Source of the DNA: Halomonas cerina
Lineage (GTDB): Bacteria; Pseudomonadota; Gammaproteobacteria; Pseudomonadales; Halomonadaceae
Direction: 5' to 3'
Length of the DNA: 64,000 nucleotides
Assembly: GCF_014192215.1 (NCBI RefSeq)
Contig: NZ_JACHXP010000004.1
Coordinates: forward strand, 62,001 to 126,000
The notes under the pieces are model-generated. The model worked only from the letters and a program-made list of their open reading frames with translations. It searched no databases and was not told the DNA's origin. The translations under genes were made by a program, and so were the position numbers. Every line of letters begins with the position of its first letter. The stretch's first letter is position 1. This document shows, one piece after another, positions 34,036 through 42,540 of the stretch.

Positions 34036-34073
34036 TTGCAATAAGTAAGCGATTGGATTTACTATCCAATCGC
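34036..34073 (+). promoter_or_regulatory. tRNA-Gly promoter containing a 10-bp palindrome
   Basis: TTGCAA (34036-34041) and TACTAT (34060-34065) are 18 bases apart, and the -10 ends 11 bases before the tRNA. The arms GCGATTGGAT (34049-34058) and ATCCAATCGC (34064-34073) form a perfect inverted repeat around TTACT, covering the spacer, the -10 and the start region. Confidence 0.6.
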
Positions 34074-34076
34074 TTC

Positions 34077-34150
34077 GCGGGTGTAGCTCAATGGTAGAGC
34101 AGAAGCTTCCCAAGCTTAAGACGAGGGTTCGATTCCCTTCACCCGCTCCA
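34077..34150 (+). tRNA. tRNA-Gly (anticodon CCC)
   Basis: A complete 74-base tRNA. The acceptor stem GCGGGTG (34077-34083) pairs with CACCCGC (34140-34146), followed by discriminator T and encoded CCA. The D arm is TAGCTCAATGGTAGAGCA. The anticodon loop TTCCCAA gives anticodon CCC, which reads GGG glycine codons. The T arm is AGGGTTCGATTCCCT. A GC-poor, gene-free region follows. Confidence 0.97.
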
Positions 34151-34901
34151 ATCGGCTGTAAAGCAGCGTCATCAAGCGACACCCTCCCTCACCAAGCCGC
34201 TGAATCTCCTCGAAATCCTGTCCATCAGCGTCATTGGGCGTAAACGTATAGCTCCGCCATTTTGTATGGTGTCGTGTATGGTGAAGCCATACATGCCATT
34301 CACCATACAAAAATGAAGCGTACAGACATCAAGCGTCGCCCCCGCATCGACACGCCGGTGGTCATCAGCACCTAAGACGCCGGGCAAGCGGCCGATGGGC
34401 TTCCGTGCCATTCCGTGGAAGGTCCCGCACGCATCATCTACATCTACGCCATTAGGTGTAGGAGAATGGCGATGCCGGAGACCGGCAAGACGCTTCGAGA
34501 CATGGCGCCTCAACTTTTCACCCCCTTGACTTGGTTGATCTATCGTATGGGGCGCCTCGCCGTGTCCGGGGACACCCTTTCCCTTGGATCACCGTCTTCC
34601 TGACGCCTCGTCGGCACGGCGCCCCTACTCACCTGTTATAAAAGTACTCTTTAGCTACCACCATCGTGCATCACCCTGATGTCGGCACCTACCATAACGC
34701 CAAGGGTATCCCCCCCGACCCGATCGGCATGGAAGCCCTGCCTACCTGCGGTGGCCGTAGTAGCCGGCCCCTCCGTGGCCTTATACTTACATTGCACACG
34801 CCCGCCCAGCGATCCGATACATCACAAGAGCAGGCCCGAACCTGCCATTCCGGTCGCTCGGCGAACCGGCACCATGACTCAACGCGTCAAGGACAGCTTC
34901 A
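34151..34901. other. 750-base gene-free region after tRNA-Gly
   Basis: No protein family is recognisable on either strand. The composition is less GC-rich than its surroundings. It holds a 12-bp inverted repeat (34259-34314) and two copies of CAGCGTCAT (34166 and 34226). No duplicated tRNA 3' end is visible within it, so an intact integrated element is not supported. The end of the region carries the promoter and AAGGA ribosome site of the BKACE gene. Confidence 0.5.
34259..34314. repeat. Long inverted repeat in the gene-free region
   Basis: TTTTGTATGGTG (34260-34271) is matched by its complement CACCATACAAAA (34301-34312). Inside the loop, GTATGGTGAA (34276-34285) and TTCACCATAC (34299-34308) form a second perfect 10-base pairing using the same right arm, so two alternative structures are possible. 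It is AT-rich relative to the genome. The role is unknown. Confidence 0.7.
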
Positions 34902-35732
34902 ATGAACAATCCCTGTATCATCTGTGTGGCCATTACCGGCAGCCTGCCACGCAAGGAAAACAATCCGGCGGTTCCGATCACCATCGAAGAGCAGATCGAG
35001 AGCACCCAGGCGGCCTTCGAGGCCGGGGCGAGCATTGCCCACTGCCATGTCCGCAACGAGGATCAGACCCCGACCTCGGATCCCGAGAAGTTCGCCCGCC
35101 TGCTCGAGGGCCTGCGCAAACACTGCCCGGGGATGATCGTCCAGCTGTCTACCGGGGGACGCTCGGGGGCCGACCGTGAGCGCGGCGGCATGCTGCCGCT
35201 GAAGCCCGACATGGCCAGCCTGTCGGTCGGTTCCAACAACTTCCCCACGCGTGTCTACGAGAACGCGCCGGACCTGGTGGATTGGCTCGCCTCCGAGATG
35301 CTGACCTACGACATCAAGCCCGAGATCGAGGCCTTCGACCTGTCGCATATCCATCAGGCGGTGAACCTGATGAAGCAGGGCAAGATCAAGGCGCCGCTGT
35401 ACGTCCAGTTCGTGATGGGCGTGAAGAACGCCATGCCGGTCGACAAGCCGACCTTCGACTTCTATATCGAGACCCTCGAGCGACTGGCGCCGGGCTCCCA
35501 GTGGTGCGGGGCCGGCATCGGGGCCAACCAGCTGGTCCTCAACGAGTGGTCGATCGCCGCCGGTGGCCACACCCGCACCGGTCTCGAGGACAATGTGCGC
35601 TGGGACAAGGAGAGCCTGGCCCCCTCCAATGCCGCCCTGGTCGAGCGGGTGGCAAAGCTATGCGAGCAGTATGAGCGTCCCGTGGCCTCCTGGCAGCAGG
35701 CCCGGGAGATCCTCGAGTTGCCAATGCCCTGA
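34902..35732 (+). CDS. Beta-keto acid cleavage enzyme (BKACE, DUF849)
   Basis: A 276-residue protein of the BKACE family, zinc enzymes that split a beta-keto acid with acetyl-CoA into acetoacetate and a new CoA ester. The metal-binding AHCHVRNE and conserved IVQLSTGGRSG, MASLSVGSNNFP and GIGANQLVLNEWSIAAGGHTRTGLED are present. The substrate differs among subgroups (3-keto-5-aminohexanoate, dehydrocarnitine and others). No partner CoA-transferase or dehydrogenase is adjacent. A terminator follows directly. Confidence 0.9.
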   Translation: MNNPCIICVAITGSLPRKENNPAVPITIEEQIESTQAAFEAGASIAHCHVRNEDQTPTSDPEKFARLLEGLRKHCPGMIVQLSTGGRSGADRERGGMLPLKPDMASLSVGSNNFPTRVYENAPDLVDWLASEMLTYDIKPEIEAFDLSHIHQAVNLMKQGKIKAPLYVQFVMGVKNAMPVDKPTFDFYIETLERLAPGSQWCGAGIGANQLVLNEWSIAAGGHTRTGLEDNVRWDKESLAPSNAALVERVAKLCEQYERPVASWQQAREILELPMP

Positions 35733-35748
35733 CAGCGCGACCACCCCG

Positions 35749-35774
35749 GGGCCCGGCCATCGCCGGGCCCTTTT
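35749..35774 (+). terminator. Intrinsic terminator after the BKACE gene
   Basis: GGGCCCGGC (35749-35757) pairs with GCCGGGCCC (35762-35770) around CATC, followed by TTTT. It is 17 bases after the stop and 17 bases before the next ATG. Confidence 0.85.
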
Positions 35775-35790
35775 GCATGGGAGAACACCG

Positions 35791-36156
35791 ATGGCCCTGT
35801 ACCTGCTGGTCTTCGCGGTCTGCCTGCTGTTCTTCGGCACCCTCGTCGCCGTGCTGATGTTCTCGCGCACGCCCCGCTATCGTACCGAACCGGAACATCT
35901 CCTCGAGCTGTTCGACAAGGCCCTGGAAAGCCGTGTCAGCGAGACCGAATGGACCGCCATCGCCGGCTACCCGATTCGCCATGATGACTACCTGGACGGC
36001 GTACGCCGTCGCGCCCAGCGTCTTATGGACGAGCATGGCCGACACGATCGCGTCAGCCGGGGCAAGCCCTTGCTGGACGCCACGGGCCAGGAGGAGCTGG
36101 CGGCGCTGCGCGACCACCTGGCGGCCCATACCCGGCTGCGGCGTCAGCAAGACTGA
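35791..36156 (+). CDS. Small single-pass membrane protein
   Basis: A 121-residue protein: one N-terminal membrane helix (LYLLVFAVCLLFFGTLVAVLMF), then a soluble charged helical tail with DALESRVSE-type repeats of Glu, Arg and Leu. It is preceded by a terminator and followed by the AraC regulator gene 70 bases later. I do not recognise the family. Confidence 0.7.
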   Translation: MALYLLVFAVCLLFFGTLVAVLMFSRTPRYRTEPEHLLELFDKALESRVSETEWTAIAGYPIRHDDYLDGVRRRAQRLMDEHGRHDRVSRGKPLLDATGQEELAALRDHLAAHTRLRRQQD

Positions 36157-36225
36157 TCCCGCCCCGTCGGCGTCTCTGGTAGCATGGTCTGTCATGTCGA
36201 TGACCTGCCCAGCCGGGGGACGACC

Positions 36226-37026
36226 ATGTCCAGCGCCATTCGCCAGATCCCGCTCGACACCATCACCCACCATCATGCCCACGACTTCCATCAGATCGTG
36301 ATCGGCCTGAGTGGGCAGGCCGATTTCGAGATCGAGGGGCTGGGCGGCGCCACCTCCGCTTTCTCCGGCTGCATCGTGCCGGCCAATCACGTGCACTACT
36401 ATGCCGGCCACGGGGACAACCATCAGCTGATCCTCGACCTCCCCGGCGACGCCCTGTCACTGACCGGCTACCATCATGACCTCTCGCGCCTCTTCGATGC
36501 GCCGCGTTTCTTTACTCTGGACGACCCGCTCAAGCGCTACCGGGACTTCCTGCTCCAGGAGTTGCGCCTGCTCTCCAGCCGGGGCCCCATCGACCCGGTG
36601 CACCACGAGCGTCTCGCCTGCACCCTGCTGGGCTCGCTGCATGCCCGTCTGGCCCACGCGACGCCGCCCCGGGGGCGGCGTCTCGACCTGGCGGCGCTGG
36701 ATCGTTACATCGACCGCCATCTCGGCAGCCCGCTGCGGGTCGCCGACCTGGCGTCTGCGGCCTGCCTGAGCGAGGCCCACTTCACCGAGCGCTTCCGTGC
36801 CCAGACCGGCCTGTCCCCTTGGCAGTACGTGATCCGCCGCCGCCTAGAAAGCGCCCATCGCCTACTCCTGCAGAGCCATCTGCCGCTCTCGGAAATCGCC
36901 GCACTGACCGGCTTCACCAACCAGAGCGCCCTGTCGCGGGCCTTTCGTCGTGCCTTCGGCCATTCCCCGAGCCAGCTGAGGCAGGCCGGCGGCCCGCAGC
37001 TAAAGACCATTGCCCCCGGCCGTTAG
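36226..37026 (+). CDS. AraC-family transcriptional regulator
   Basis: A 266-residue regulator. The N-terminal cupin-like sensor has HHHAHDFHQIVIGLSGQADF, and the C-terminal double helix-turn-helix (about residues 160-260) has VADLASAACLSEAHFTERFRAQ and the AraC signature ending FTNQSALSRAFRRAFGHSPSQLR. GGGGGA lies upstream of the ATG. It is 200 bases before putA, which lacks its own DNA-binding domain, so control of proline use is the natural guess, as for AraC/XylS-type PruR in pseudomonads. Confidence 0.88.
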   Translation: MSSAIRQIPLDTITHHHAHDFHQIVIGLSGQADFEIEGLGGATSAFSGCIVPANHVHYYAGHGDNHQLILDLPGDALSLTGYHHDLSRLFDAPRFFTLDDPLKRYRDFLLQELRLLSSRGPIDPVHHERLACTLLGSLHARLAHATPPRGRRLDLAALDRYIDRHLGSPLRVADLASAACLSEAHFTERFRAQTGLSPWQYVIRRRLESAHRLLLQSHLPLSEIAALTGFTNQSALSRAFRRAFGHSPSQLRQAGGPQLKTIAPGR

Positions 37027-37226
37027 ACCTGGGTCGCCACTTCAACCCCGTACCCGGCAATATCCGTGGAAAGGTAAAAACCTCCCGGGGATTCGACAAG
37101 CAGGCTCTCGCCTGCCCCCCTACCCTCTAAGGATGCCCCGAAACCGCCGGCAACAGTCACGTCTCGCCGGCGCCGGGCCCTGCCCTCTGACGACACAACG
37201 GCTTACCACCGGGGGACCCTAGCTTG

Positions 37227-40200
37227 ATGCTCAATGCCAACCATATGCTGGCCCGTGACAGCTGGCGCCAGGATCTCGATACCCTCTTCGCGCGCATCAG
37301 CGAGCACTATATCGTCGACGAGAATGCCTTCGTCGACGAGTTGGTCAAGGTGCTCGACGCCAGCCAGGAAGATTTCCGGCGCATCGCCGACAAGACCGCC
37401 GACCTGGTGCGCGAGATCCGCGAGATGGATACCGCGGTGGACACCATCGACGAGCTGCTCCAGCAATACAGCCTCGATACCCACGAGGGCCTGATGCTGA
37501 TGTGCCTGGCCGAGGCCATGTTGCGCATTCCCGACAAGGCCACCGCCGACGCTCTGATCGAGGACAAGCTCGGCCCGGCCGACTGGCAGGCCCACGTCGG
37601 CAAGAGTGAGTCGTGGATGGTCAATGCCTCCACCTGGGGCCTGTTGATGACCGGCCGGGTGGTGACCCTCGACAAGCCCCGCGAGGGCAAGCCCTCGGGC
37701 TTCATCAACAGGATGGTCAATCGCCTGGGCGAGCCGGTGATCCGCCGCGCCATGGTCGAAGCCATGAAGGTCATGGGCAAGCAGTTCGTGCTCGGCCGCG
37801 ATATCGACGAGGCGCTCAAGCGCTCCAGGCCGCTGTTCGACAAGGGCTACACCTACTCCTACGACATGCTCGGCGAGGCCGCCCGCACCCGGGCCGACGC
37901 CAGGCGCTACTTCGAGGACTACGCCCAGGCCATCCGCCAGGTCGGCCAGACCAGCCAGTCGCTGTCGGCGAAGACGCCGGCCCCCTCGATCTCCATCAAG
38001 CTCTCGGCCCTGCACCCGCGCTACGAGTTCGGCCGTCGCGAACAGGTCCTGCGCGAGCTGGTAGGTACCGTCAAGGAGCTCGCCACCCTGGCCCGTGAGT
38101 GTAACGTGGCCATGACCATCGACGCCGAGGAGGTCGATCGTCTAGAGATTTCCCTCGAGGTGTTCCGTGCCGTCTACGAAAGCGAGGCCTGCCGTGGCTG
38201 GGGTCACTTCGGGCTGGTGGTGCAGGCCTATGCCAAGCGTGCCCTGTCGGTGCTGCACTACCTCAACCGCCTGGCCGACGACCAGGGTGACGAGATTCCC
38301 CTGCGTCTGGTCAAGGGCGCCTACTGGGACACCGAGATCAAGGAATCCCAGCAGCTCGGCGTGGACGGCTATCCGGTCTTCACCCGCAAGGCCTCCACCG
38401 ACGTGGCCTACCTGGTCTGCGCGCGCTTCCTGCTCTCCGAGGAGACCCGCGGACGCCTCTTCCCGCAGTTTGCCACCCACAATGCCCATACCATCTCGAC
38501 CATCCTGGAACAGGCCAACCAGGCGATCCGGCCCTTCGAGTTCCAGCGCCTGCATGGCATGGGCGAGGCCCTCTACGACGGGGCCCTGGCGCATGCGCCC
38601 CAAGGTACCTACTGCCGGATCTACGCGCCGGTGGGGGCCCATAAGGACCTGCTGCCCTACCTGGTGCGCCGCCTACTGGAGAACGGTGCCAACTCCTCCT
38701 TCGTGCATCAGTTGGTCGACCCCAAGGTGCCGGTGGCGTCCCTGTGCGTGCACCCGGTGGACACCCTGCGCCAGTATGGCAGCTACGCCAACCCGCGCAT
38801 CCCGCTGCCGGCTGATATCTACGGCGAGAAGCGGCGCAACGCCCGCGGTGTGAACCTCAATATCCGCAGCCAGTACCAACCGCTGATGGACGCCATGGGC
38901 CGTCATATGGAGACGACCTACCGGGCGCGCCCGCTGCTGGCCTTCGAGGTCACCGACGCGCCGTCCCGGTCCCATGAGGTCCCAAGCCCCTACGACCGCC
39001 GCCAGCCGGTCGGCACGGTGCAGTGGACCACCAAGCCTCAGGCTGAGCAGGCCCTGGACGCCGCCTGGGACGCCTTCCCACGTTGGGAGGCCACCCCGGT
39101 GGCCGAGCGCGCCGCCATCCTGCGCCGCTTCGCCGACCTGATGGAGACCCACCTCGCCGAGCTGATGGCATTGTGCTCCCGCGAGGGCGGCAAGCTGCTG
39201 ACCGACGGCATCGACGAGATTCGCGAGGCGGTGGACTTCTGCCGCTACTACGCCATGCGCGCCGAGGAGCTGTTCGCCGAGCCGACCCGCCTGCCCGGGC
39301 CCACCGGCGAGTCCAATGAGCTGGTGATGGGCGGCAAGGGGGTGTTCGCGGCGATCAGTCCCTGGAACTTCCCGGTGGCGATCTTCTGCGGCCAGGTGGT
39401 CGCCACGGCGGTGGCCGGCAATACCGTACTGGCCAAGCCTGCCGAGCAGACCTCGATCGTCGCCCATCGCGTCGTCGAGCTGCTCCATGAGGCCGGCATG
39501 CCTCGCGATGTCGTCCAGCTGCTGCCCGGCGACGGCCCCACCGTGGGCAGCGTGCTGACCCGCGACCCGCGCCTCACCGGCGTGGTGTTCACCGGCGGCA
39601 CCGACACCGCCCAGATCATCAACCGCGCCCTCGCCGGCCGCGATCATGCCCCGCTGCCCACCCTGGTCGCCGAGACCGGGGGCATGAACGCCATGATCGT
39701 CGACTCCACCGCCCTGCCCGAGCAGGTGGTCGCCGACGTCATCCAGTCGGCCTTCCAGAGCGCCGGTCAGCGCTGCTCGGCGCTGCGCGTGCTCTATCTG
39801 CAGGAGGACGTGGCCGACCGGGTCATCGAGATCCTCGACGGCGCCATGGCCGAGTTGCACGTGGGCGACCCCCGCGACCTGGGCACCGACGTCGGCCCGG
39901 TGATCGACGAGGATGCGCGCCAGGGGCTCGCCGCCCACATCGACAGGCTCAAGGGCGAGGGTCGGCTGCTGGCCGAGACCCGGCTCGACTCGGCGCATAC
40001 CGGGAATGGCACCTTCATCGCCCCGGTGGCCTTCGAGATCGACGGCATCGAAGCCCTGGAACGGGAGCAGTTTGGCCCGGTGCTGCACATCGTGCGCTAC
40101 CAGGCCGGCGAGATCGACAGGGTAATCGAGTCGATCAACGCCCGCGGCTACGGCCTAACCTTCGGCGTGCATAGCCGCAACGAATCCTTCGCCGATGAAA

Positions 40201-40418
40201 TAGCGAAGAAAGTTCGCGTTGGTAACGTCTACGTGAACCGCAATATCATCGGGGCCGTGGTGGGCGTGCAGCCGTTCGGCGGGCAGGGCCTGTCCGGCAC
40301 CGGTCCCAAGGCCGGCGGTCCGCACTACCTGCTGCGCTTCGCCACCGAGAAGACGGTGACCGTCAATACCGCCGCCCTGGGGGGCAACGCGTCACTGCTG
40401 GCACTGGGAGACGAGTGA
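37227..40418 (+). CDS. putA: Bifunctional proline dehydrogenase/glutamate-semialdehyde dehydrogenase PutA
   Basis: A 1063-residue PutA that oxidises proline to glutamate. The FAD proline dehydrogenase barrel spans roughly residues 140-480 (SIKLSALHPRYE, LRLVKGAYWDTEIK, FATHNAHTIS). The aldehyde dehydrogenase part spans about 580-1040, with VAETGGMNAM for the catalytic Glu and AGQRCSALR (Cys near 850). The N-terminal ribbon-helix-helix repressor domain of longer PutA proteins is absent. ATG 37227 or TTG 37224 could start it; GGGGGA is upstream. It forms a module with the AraC regulator and putP. Confidence 0.96.
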   Translation: MLNANHMLARDSWRQDLDTLFARISEHYIVDENAFVDELVKVLDASQEDFRRIADKTADLVREIREMDTAVDTIDELLQQYSLDTHEGLMLMCLAEAMLRIPDKATADALIEDKLGPADWQAHVGKSESWMVNASTWGLLMTGRVVTLDKPREGKPSGFINRMVNRLGEPVIRRAMVEAMKVMGKQFVLGRDIDEALKRSRPLFDKGYTYSYDMLGEAARTRADARRYFEDYAQAIRQVGQTSQSLSAKTPAPSISIKLSALHPRYEFGRREQVLRELVGTVKELATLARECNVAMTIDAEEVDRLEISLEVFRAVYESEACRGWGHFGLVVQAYAKRALSVLHYLNRLADDQGDEIPLRLVKGAYWDTEIKESQQLGVDGYPVFTRKASTDVAYLVCARFLLSEETRGRLFPQFATHNAHTISTILEQANQAIRPFEFQRLHGMGEALYDGALAHAPQGTYCRIYAPVGAHKDLLPYLVRRLLENGANSSFVHQLVDPKVPVASLCVHPVDTLRQYGSYANPRIPLPADIYGEKRRNARGVNLNIRSQYQPLMDAMGRHMETTYRARPLLAFEVTDAPSRSHEVPSPYDRRQPVGTVQWTTKPQAEQALDAAWDAFPRWEATPVAERAAILRRFADLMETHLAELMALCSREGGKLLTDGIDEIREAVDFCRYYAMRAEELFAEPTRLPGPTGESNELVMGGKGVFAAISPWNFPVAIFCGQVVATAVAGNTVLAKPAEQTSIVAHRVVELLHEAGMPRDVVQLLPGDGPTVGSVLTRDPRLTGVVFTGGTDTAQIINRALAGRDHAPLPTLVAETGGMNAMIVDSTALPEQVVADVIQSAFQSAGQRCSALRVLYLQEDVADRVIEILDGAMAELHVGDPRDLGTDVGPVIDEDARQGLAAHIDRLKGEGRLLAETRLDSAHTGNGTFIAPVAFEIDGIEALEREQFGPVLHIVRYQAGEIDRVIESINARGYGLTFGVHSRNESFADEIAKKVRVGNVYVNRNIIGAVVGVQPFGGQGLSGTGPKAGGPHYLLRFATEKTVTVNTAALGGNASLLALGDE

Positions 40419-40429
40419 ACGCCACTCAT

Positions 40430-40451
40430 CAACACAACAACACAACAACAC
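40430..40451 (+). repeat. Short tandem repeat between putA and the small ORF
   Basis: The 8-base unit CAACACAA occurs twice and then a partial CAACAC follows (40430-40437, 40438-40445, 40446-40451). It ends two bases before the GGAAGG ribosome site of the 39-residue ORF. Confidence 0.7.
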
Positions 40452-40462
40452 GGAAGGCCCCT

Positions 40463-40582
40463 ATGGTTGATAACAATGCCACTATCAGCTCCAAGTTCGC
40501 GCTCGACCCGATCGTGATGCTCGCCATCAGCATTCTGGTCTGCATGCGTACCAACAACCTGTCGGCGCTACATCCGGCCTAA
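40463..40582 (+). CDS. 39-residue hydrophobic peptide ahead of putP
   Basis: ATG at 40463 with GGAAGG upstream; TAA at 40580-40582, 18 bases before putP. The peptide has a charged N-terminus (MVDNNATISSKF) and one possible membrane helix, DPIVMLAISILVCM, then LSALHPA. It could be a leader peptide, a small transporter partner, or the broken N-terminus of an older gene. I do not recognise it. The good ribosome site and the close spacing argue against pure chance. Confidence 0.45.
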   Translation: MVDNNATISSKFALDPIVMLAISILVCMRTNNLSALHPA

Positions 40583-40600
40583 TAAACTGGAGACGTTTTT

Positions 40601-42091
40601 ATGGCTATTGGTATCTGGATCAGTCTTATTGGTTACTTTGTGCTCATGATCGCCATCGGCTTTTATGCTATGCGCAAAGCCACGTCTTCGTCCGAAGATT
40701 ACATGCTGGGTGGCCGATCCCTGAGTCCAAAAGTGGCGGCTCTATCGGCCGGTGCTTCGGACATGAGTGGCTGGCTGCTGCTAGGTTTGCCCGGGGCACT
40801 GTTTGCATCCGGCCTGGGTTCGGCCTGGATCGGTATCGGCCTGCTCGTGGGTGCGTTCTTCAACTGGACACTGGTCGCACCACGCCTTCGTGAACAGACG
40901 GTTCACTATGGTAATGCGATCACCATTCCGGAGTTCCTGGCGAACCGGTTTCCAACTCAGGCGATGTCGCTGAGAACGGTATCCGCTGTCGTCATCGTGG
41001 TCTTTTTCGCGGTTTACACGGCGTCAGGCCTGGTGGCAGGCGGCAAGCTGTTCGAAAGCGCGTTTTCCGGCGTTATCAACATTGGTGGCCTGAGCGACTA
41101 CGCCGCAGGTGTCGTCATCACACTGGGCGTGGTACTTGCCTATACCGTCGTCGGCGGCTTCCTGGCCGTGAGCATGACGGACTTCGTGCAAGGCTGCATC
41201 ATGATGCTGGCACTGGTGATCATGCCGGCGGTTGTGCTCTTTGGTGAAGGTGGCGGCGGTTTCGCCCAGGCGTCACAGACCCTGAATGAAGTCGATCCCA
41301 CGCTACTATCATGGACGGAGGGACTGACCTTTATCGGCTGGCTGTCTGCGGTGACCTGGGGGCTGGGTTATTTCGGGCAGCCGCACATCATCGTGCGCTT
41401 CATGGCCATCCGGACGCTGAAGGAAGTGCCTACTGCCCGTAACATCGGTATGAGCTGGATGCTCATCTCCCTGATCGGCGCGATCTCTCTGGGTGTGTTC
41501 GGCCGGGCCTATGCGATCCGCAATGGTATGGATGTCGAGGATCCGGAAACCATCTTCATCATCCTGGCGAACCTGCTGTTCCATCCGCTGGTCACCGGCT
41601 TCCTCTATGCTGCACTGCTTGCTGCGATCATGAGCACCATTTCCAGCCAGCTTCTTGTGTCGTCATCATCACTGACCGAGGACTTCTACCGCCTGTTCCT
41701 GCGTAAAGAGGCGACGGACAAGGAGACCGTCGGCGTAGGCCGGGTTTGTGTCGTACTGGTGGGTCTGGTGGCAGCCGTCATTGCGTCTGATCCGGACTCT
41801 CAGGTTCTGGGGCTGGTCAGTAACGCCTGGGCAGGCTTCGGTGCGGCGTTTGGCCCGCTGATTATCCTGTCGCTGATGTGGTCGCGTACCAACGGCGCTG
41901 GCGCCATCGCGGGCATGGTGGTAGGTGCCGCCACCGTCATGGTCTGGATTTCATTGGGCTGGAACGCAGAGTTCATGGGGGGTCCCGGTGTGTACGAGAT
42001 CATTCCTGGCTTCATCGCTTCCTTCATTGCCATCCTGGCAGTGAGCAGCGCGACTGCCGACGCCGGTGAGTATCAGCACATCACTCGCTAA
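40601..42091 (+). CDS. putP: Sodium/proline symporter PutP
   Basis: A 496-residue sodium:solute symporter with about thirteen helices. Family motifs are SSEDYMLGGRSLSPKVAALSAGASDMSGWLLLGLPG, ANRFPTQAMSLRTVSAVVIV and ATWGLGYFGQPHIIVRFMAI-like sequence. It imports proline with Na+ for PutA or for osmoprotection. Base use is visibly less GC-rich than putA (many GGT, TTT and ATT codons), suggesting separate origin or different selection. A TTCG-loop terminator follows. Confidence 0.95.
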   Translation: MAIGIWISLIGYFVLMIAIGFYAMRKATSSSEDYMLGGRSLSPKVAALSAGASDMSGWLLLGLPGALFASGLGSAWIGIGLLVGAFFNWTLVAPRLREQTVHYGNAITIPEFLANRFPTQAMSLRTVSAVVIVVFFAVYTASGLVAGGKLFESAFSGVINIGGLSDYAAGVVITLGVVLAYTVVGGFLAVSMTDFVQGCIMMLALVIMPAVVLFGEGGGGFAQASQTLNEVDPTLLSWTEGLTFIGWLSAVTWGLGYFGQPHIIVRFMAIRTLKEVPTARNIGMSWMLISLIGAISLGVFGRAYAIRNGMDVEDPETIFIILANLLFHPLVTGFLYAALLAAIMSTISSQLLVSSSSLTEDFYRLFLRKEATDKETVGVGRVCVVLVGLVAAVIASDPDSQVLGLVSNAWAGFGAAFGPLIILSLMWSRTNGAGAIAGMVVGAATVMVWISLGWNAEFMGGPGVYEIIPGFIASFIAILAVSSATADAGEYQHITR

Positions 42092-42119
42092 AGGAACGCG
42101 CATAACGCACTCAAACTGG

Positions 42120-42143
42120 AAAAGCCGCCTTCGGGCGGCTTTT
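42120..42143. terminator. Bidirectional terminator after putP
   Basis: AAAAGCCGCC (42120-42129) and GGCGGCTTTT (42134-42143) form a 10-bp stem with a stable TTCG loop. T-runs at the ends serve both strands, ending putP and the convergent small membrane gene. Confidence 0.9.
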
Positions 42144-42156
42144 CGCGTTTCCGGGT

Positions 42157-42465
42157 TCAAGCCCGGACTTCGAGCACCACGATCACCAGCGCGAATCCCC
42201 ACAGGGTCAGTCGACTCCAGGACGCTCTCGCCTGGCGCCATAGCCACCCCCTGCCGACACCCAGCGTGAGAGGGCGCGCGAAGGCCATTCCCAGGGCCCA
42301 GACCCCGAACCCGATCAACGGCACGCGCCAGGCCAGCGGCAATGCCTGGAGGGTCTCGGGCCGCAGCAGCAACCAGATGGCGATCCCCGCCGCCAGCAGC
42401 AGCATGGTCAGTGGTCGTTCCAGCAGGCCGGGACGAGACCCGGCGAAAAGCGTCCTGTCGACCAT
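42157..42465 (-). CDS. Small hydrophobic membrane protein
   Basis: A 102-residue protein with three hydrophobic segments (LTMLLLAAGIAIWLLL, VPLIGFGVWALGMAFA, LTLWGFALVIVVLEV) separated by basic loops. ATG 42465 with GGAG eight bases upstream is preferred; the frame runs further upstream without a good site. It is convergent with putP and divergent from the ompW genes. Family not recognised. Confidence 0.65.
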   Translation of the reverse strand: MVDRTLFAGSRPGLLERPLTMLLLAAGIAIWLLLRPETLQALPLAWRVPLIGFGVWALGMAFARPLTLGVGRGWLWRQARASWSRLTLWGFALVIVVLEVRA

Positions 42466-42540
42466 ATCGGTGGCTCCATGCACAACGTTTCCCTTCAGTG
42501 AAGCCGAAACCCGGCCAGCCGGCGAGGCACCGTGTATGAA

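Noticed and set aside
33847..34182. A 111-codon minus-strand frame containing GEGNRTLVLSLG
   Set aside because: Also an antisense tRNA artefact, extended into intergenic DNA with no family match.
34116..34310. A minus-strand frame ending in RVKGIEPSS near the tRNA
   Set aside because: This peptide is the standard antisense translation of a tRNA T-arm and acceptor stem, not a protein.
34077..34901. A complete genomic island at the tRNA-Gly 3' end
   Set aside because: I found no second copy of the tRNA end and no integrase gene in the window.
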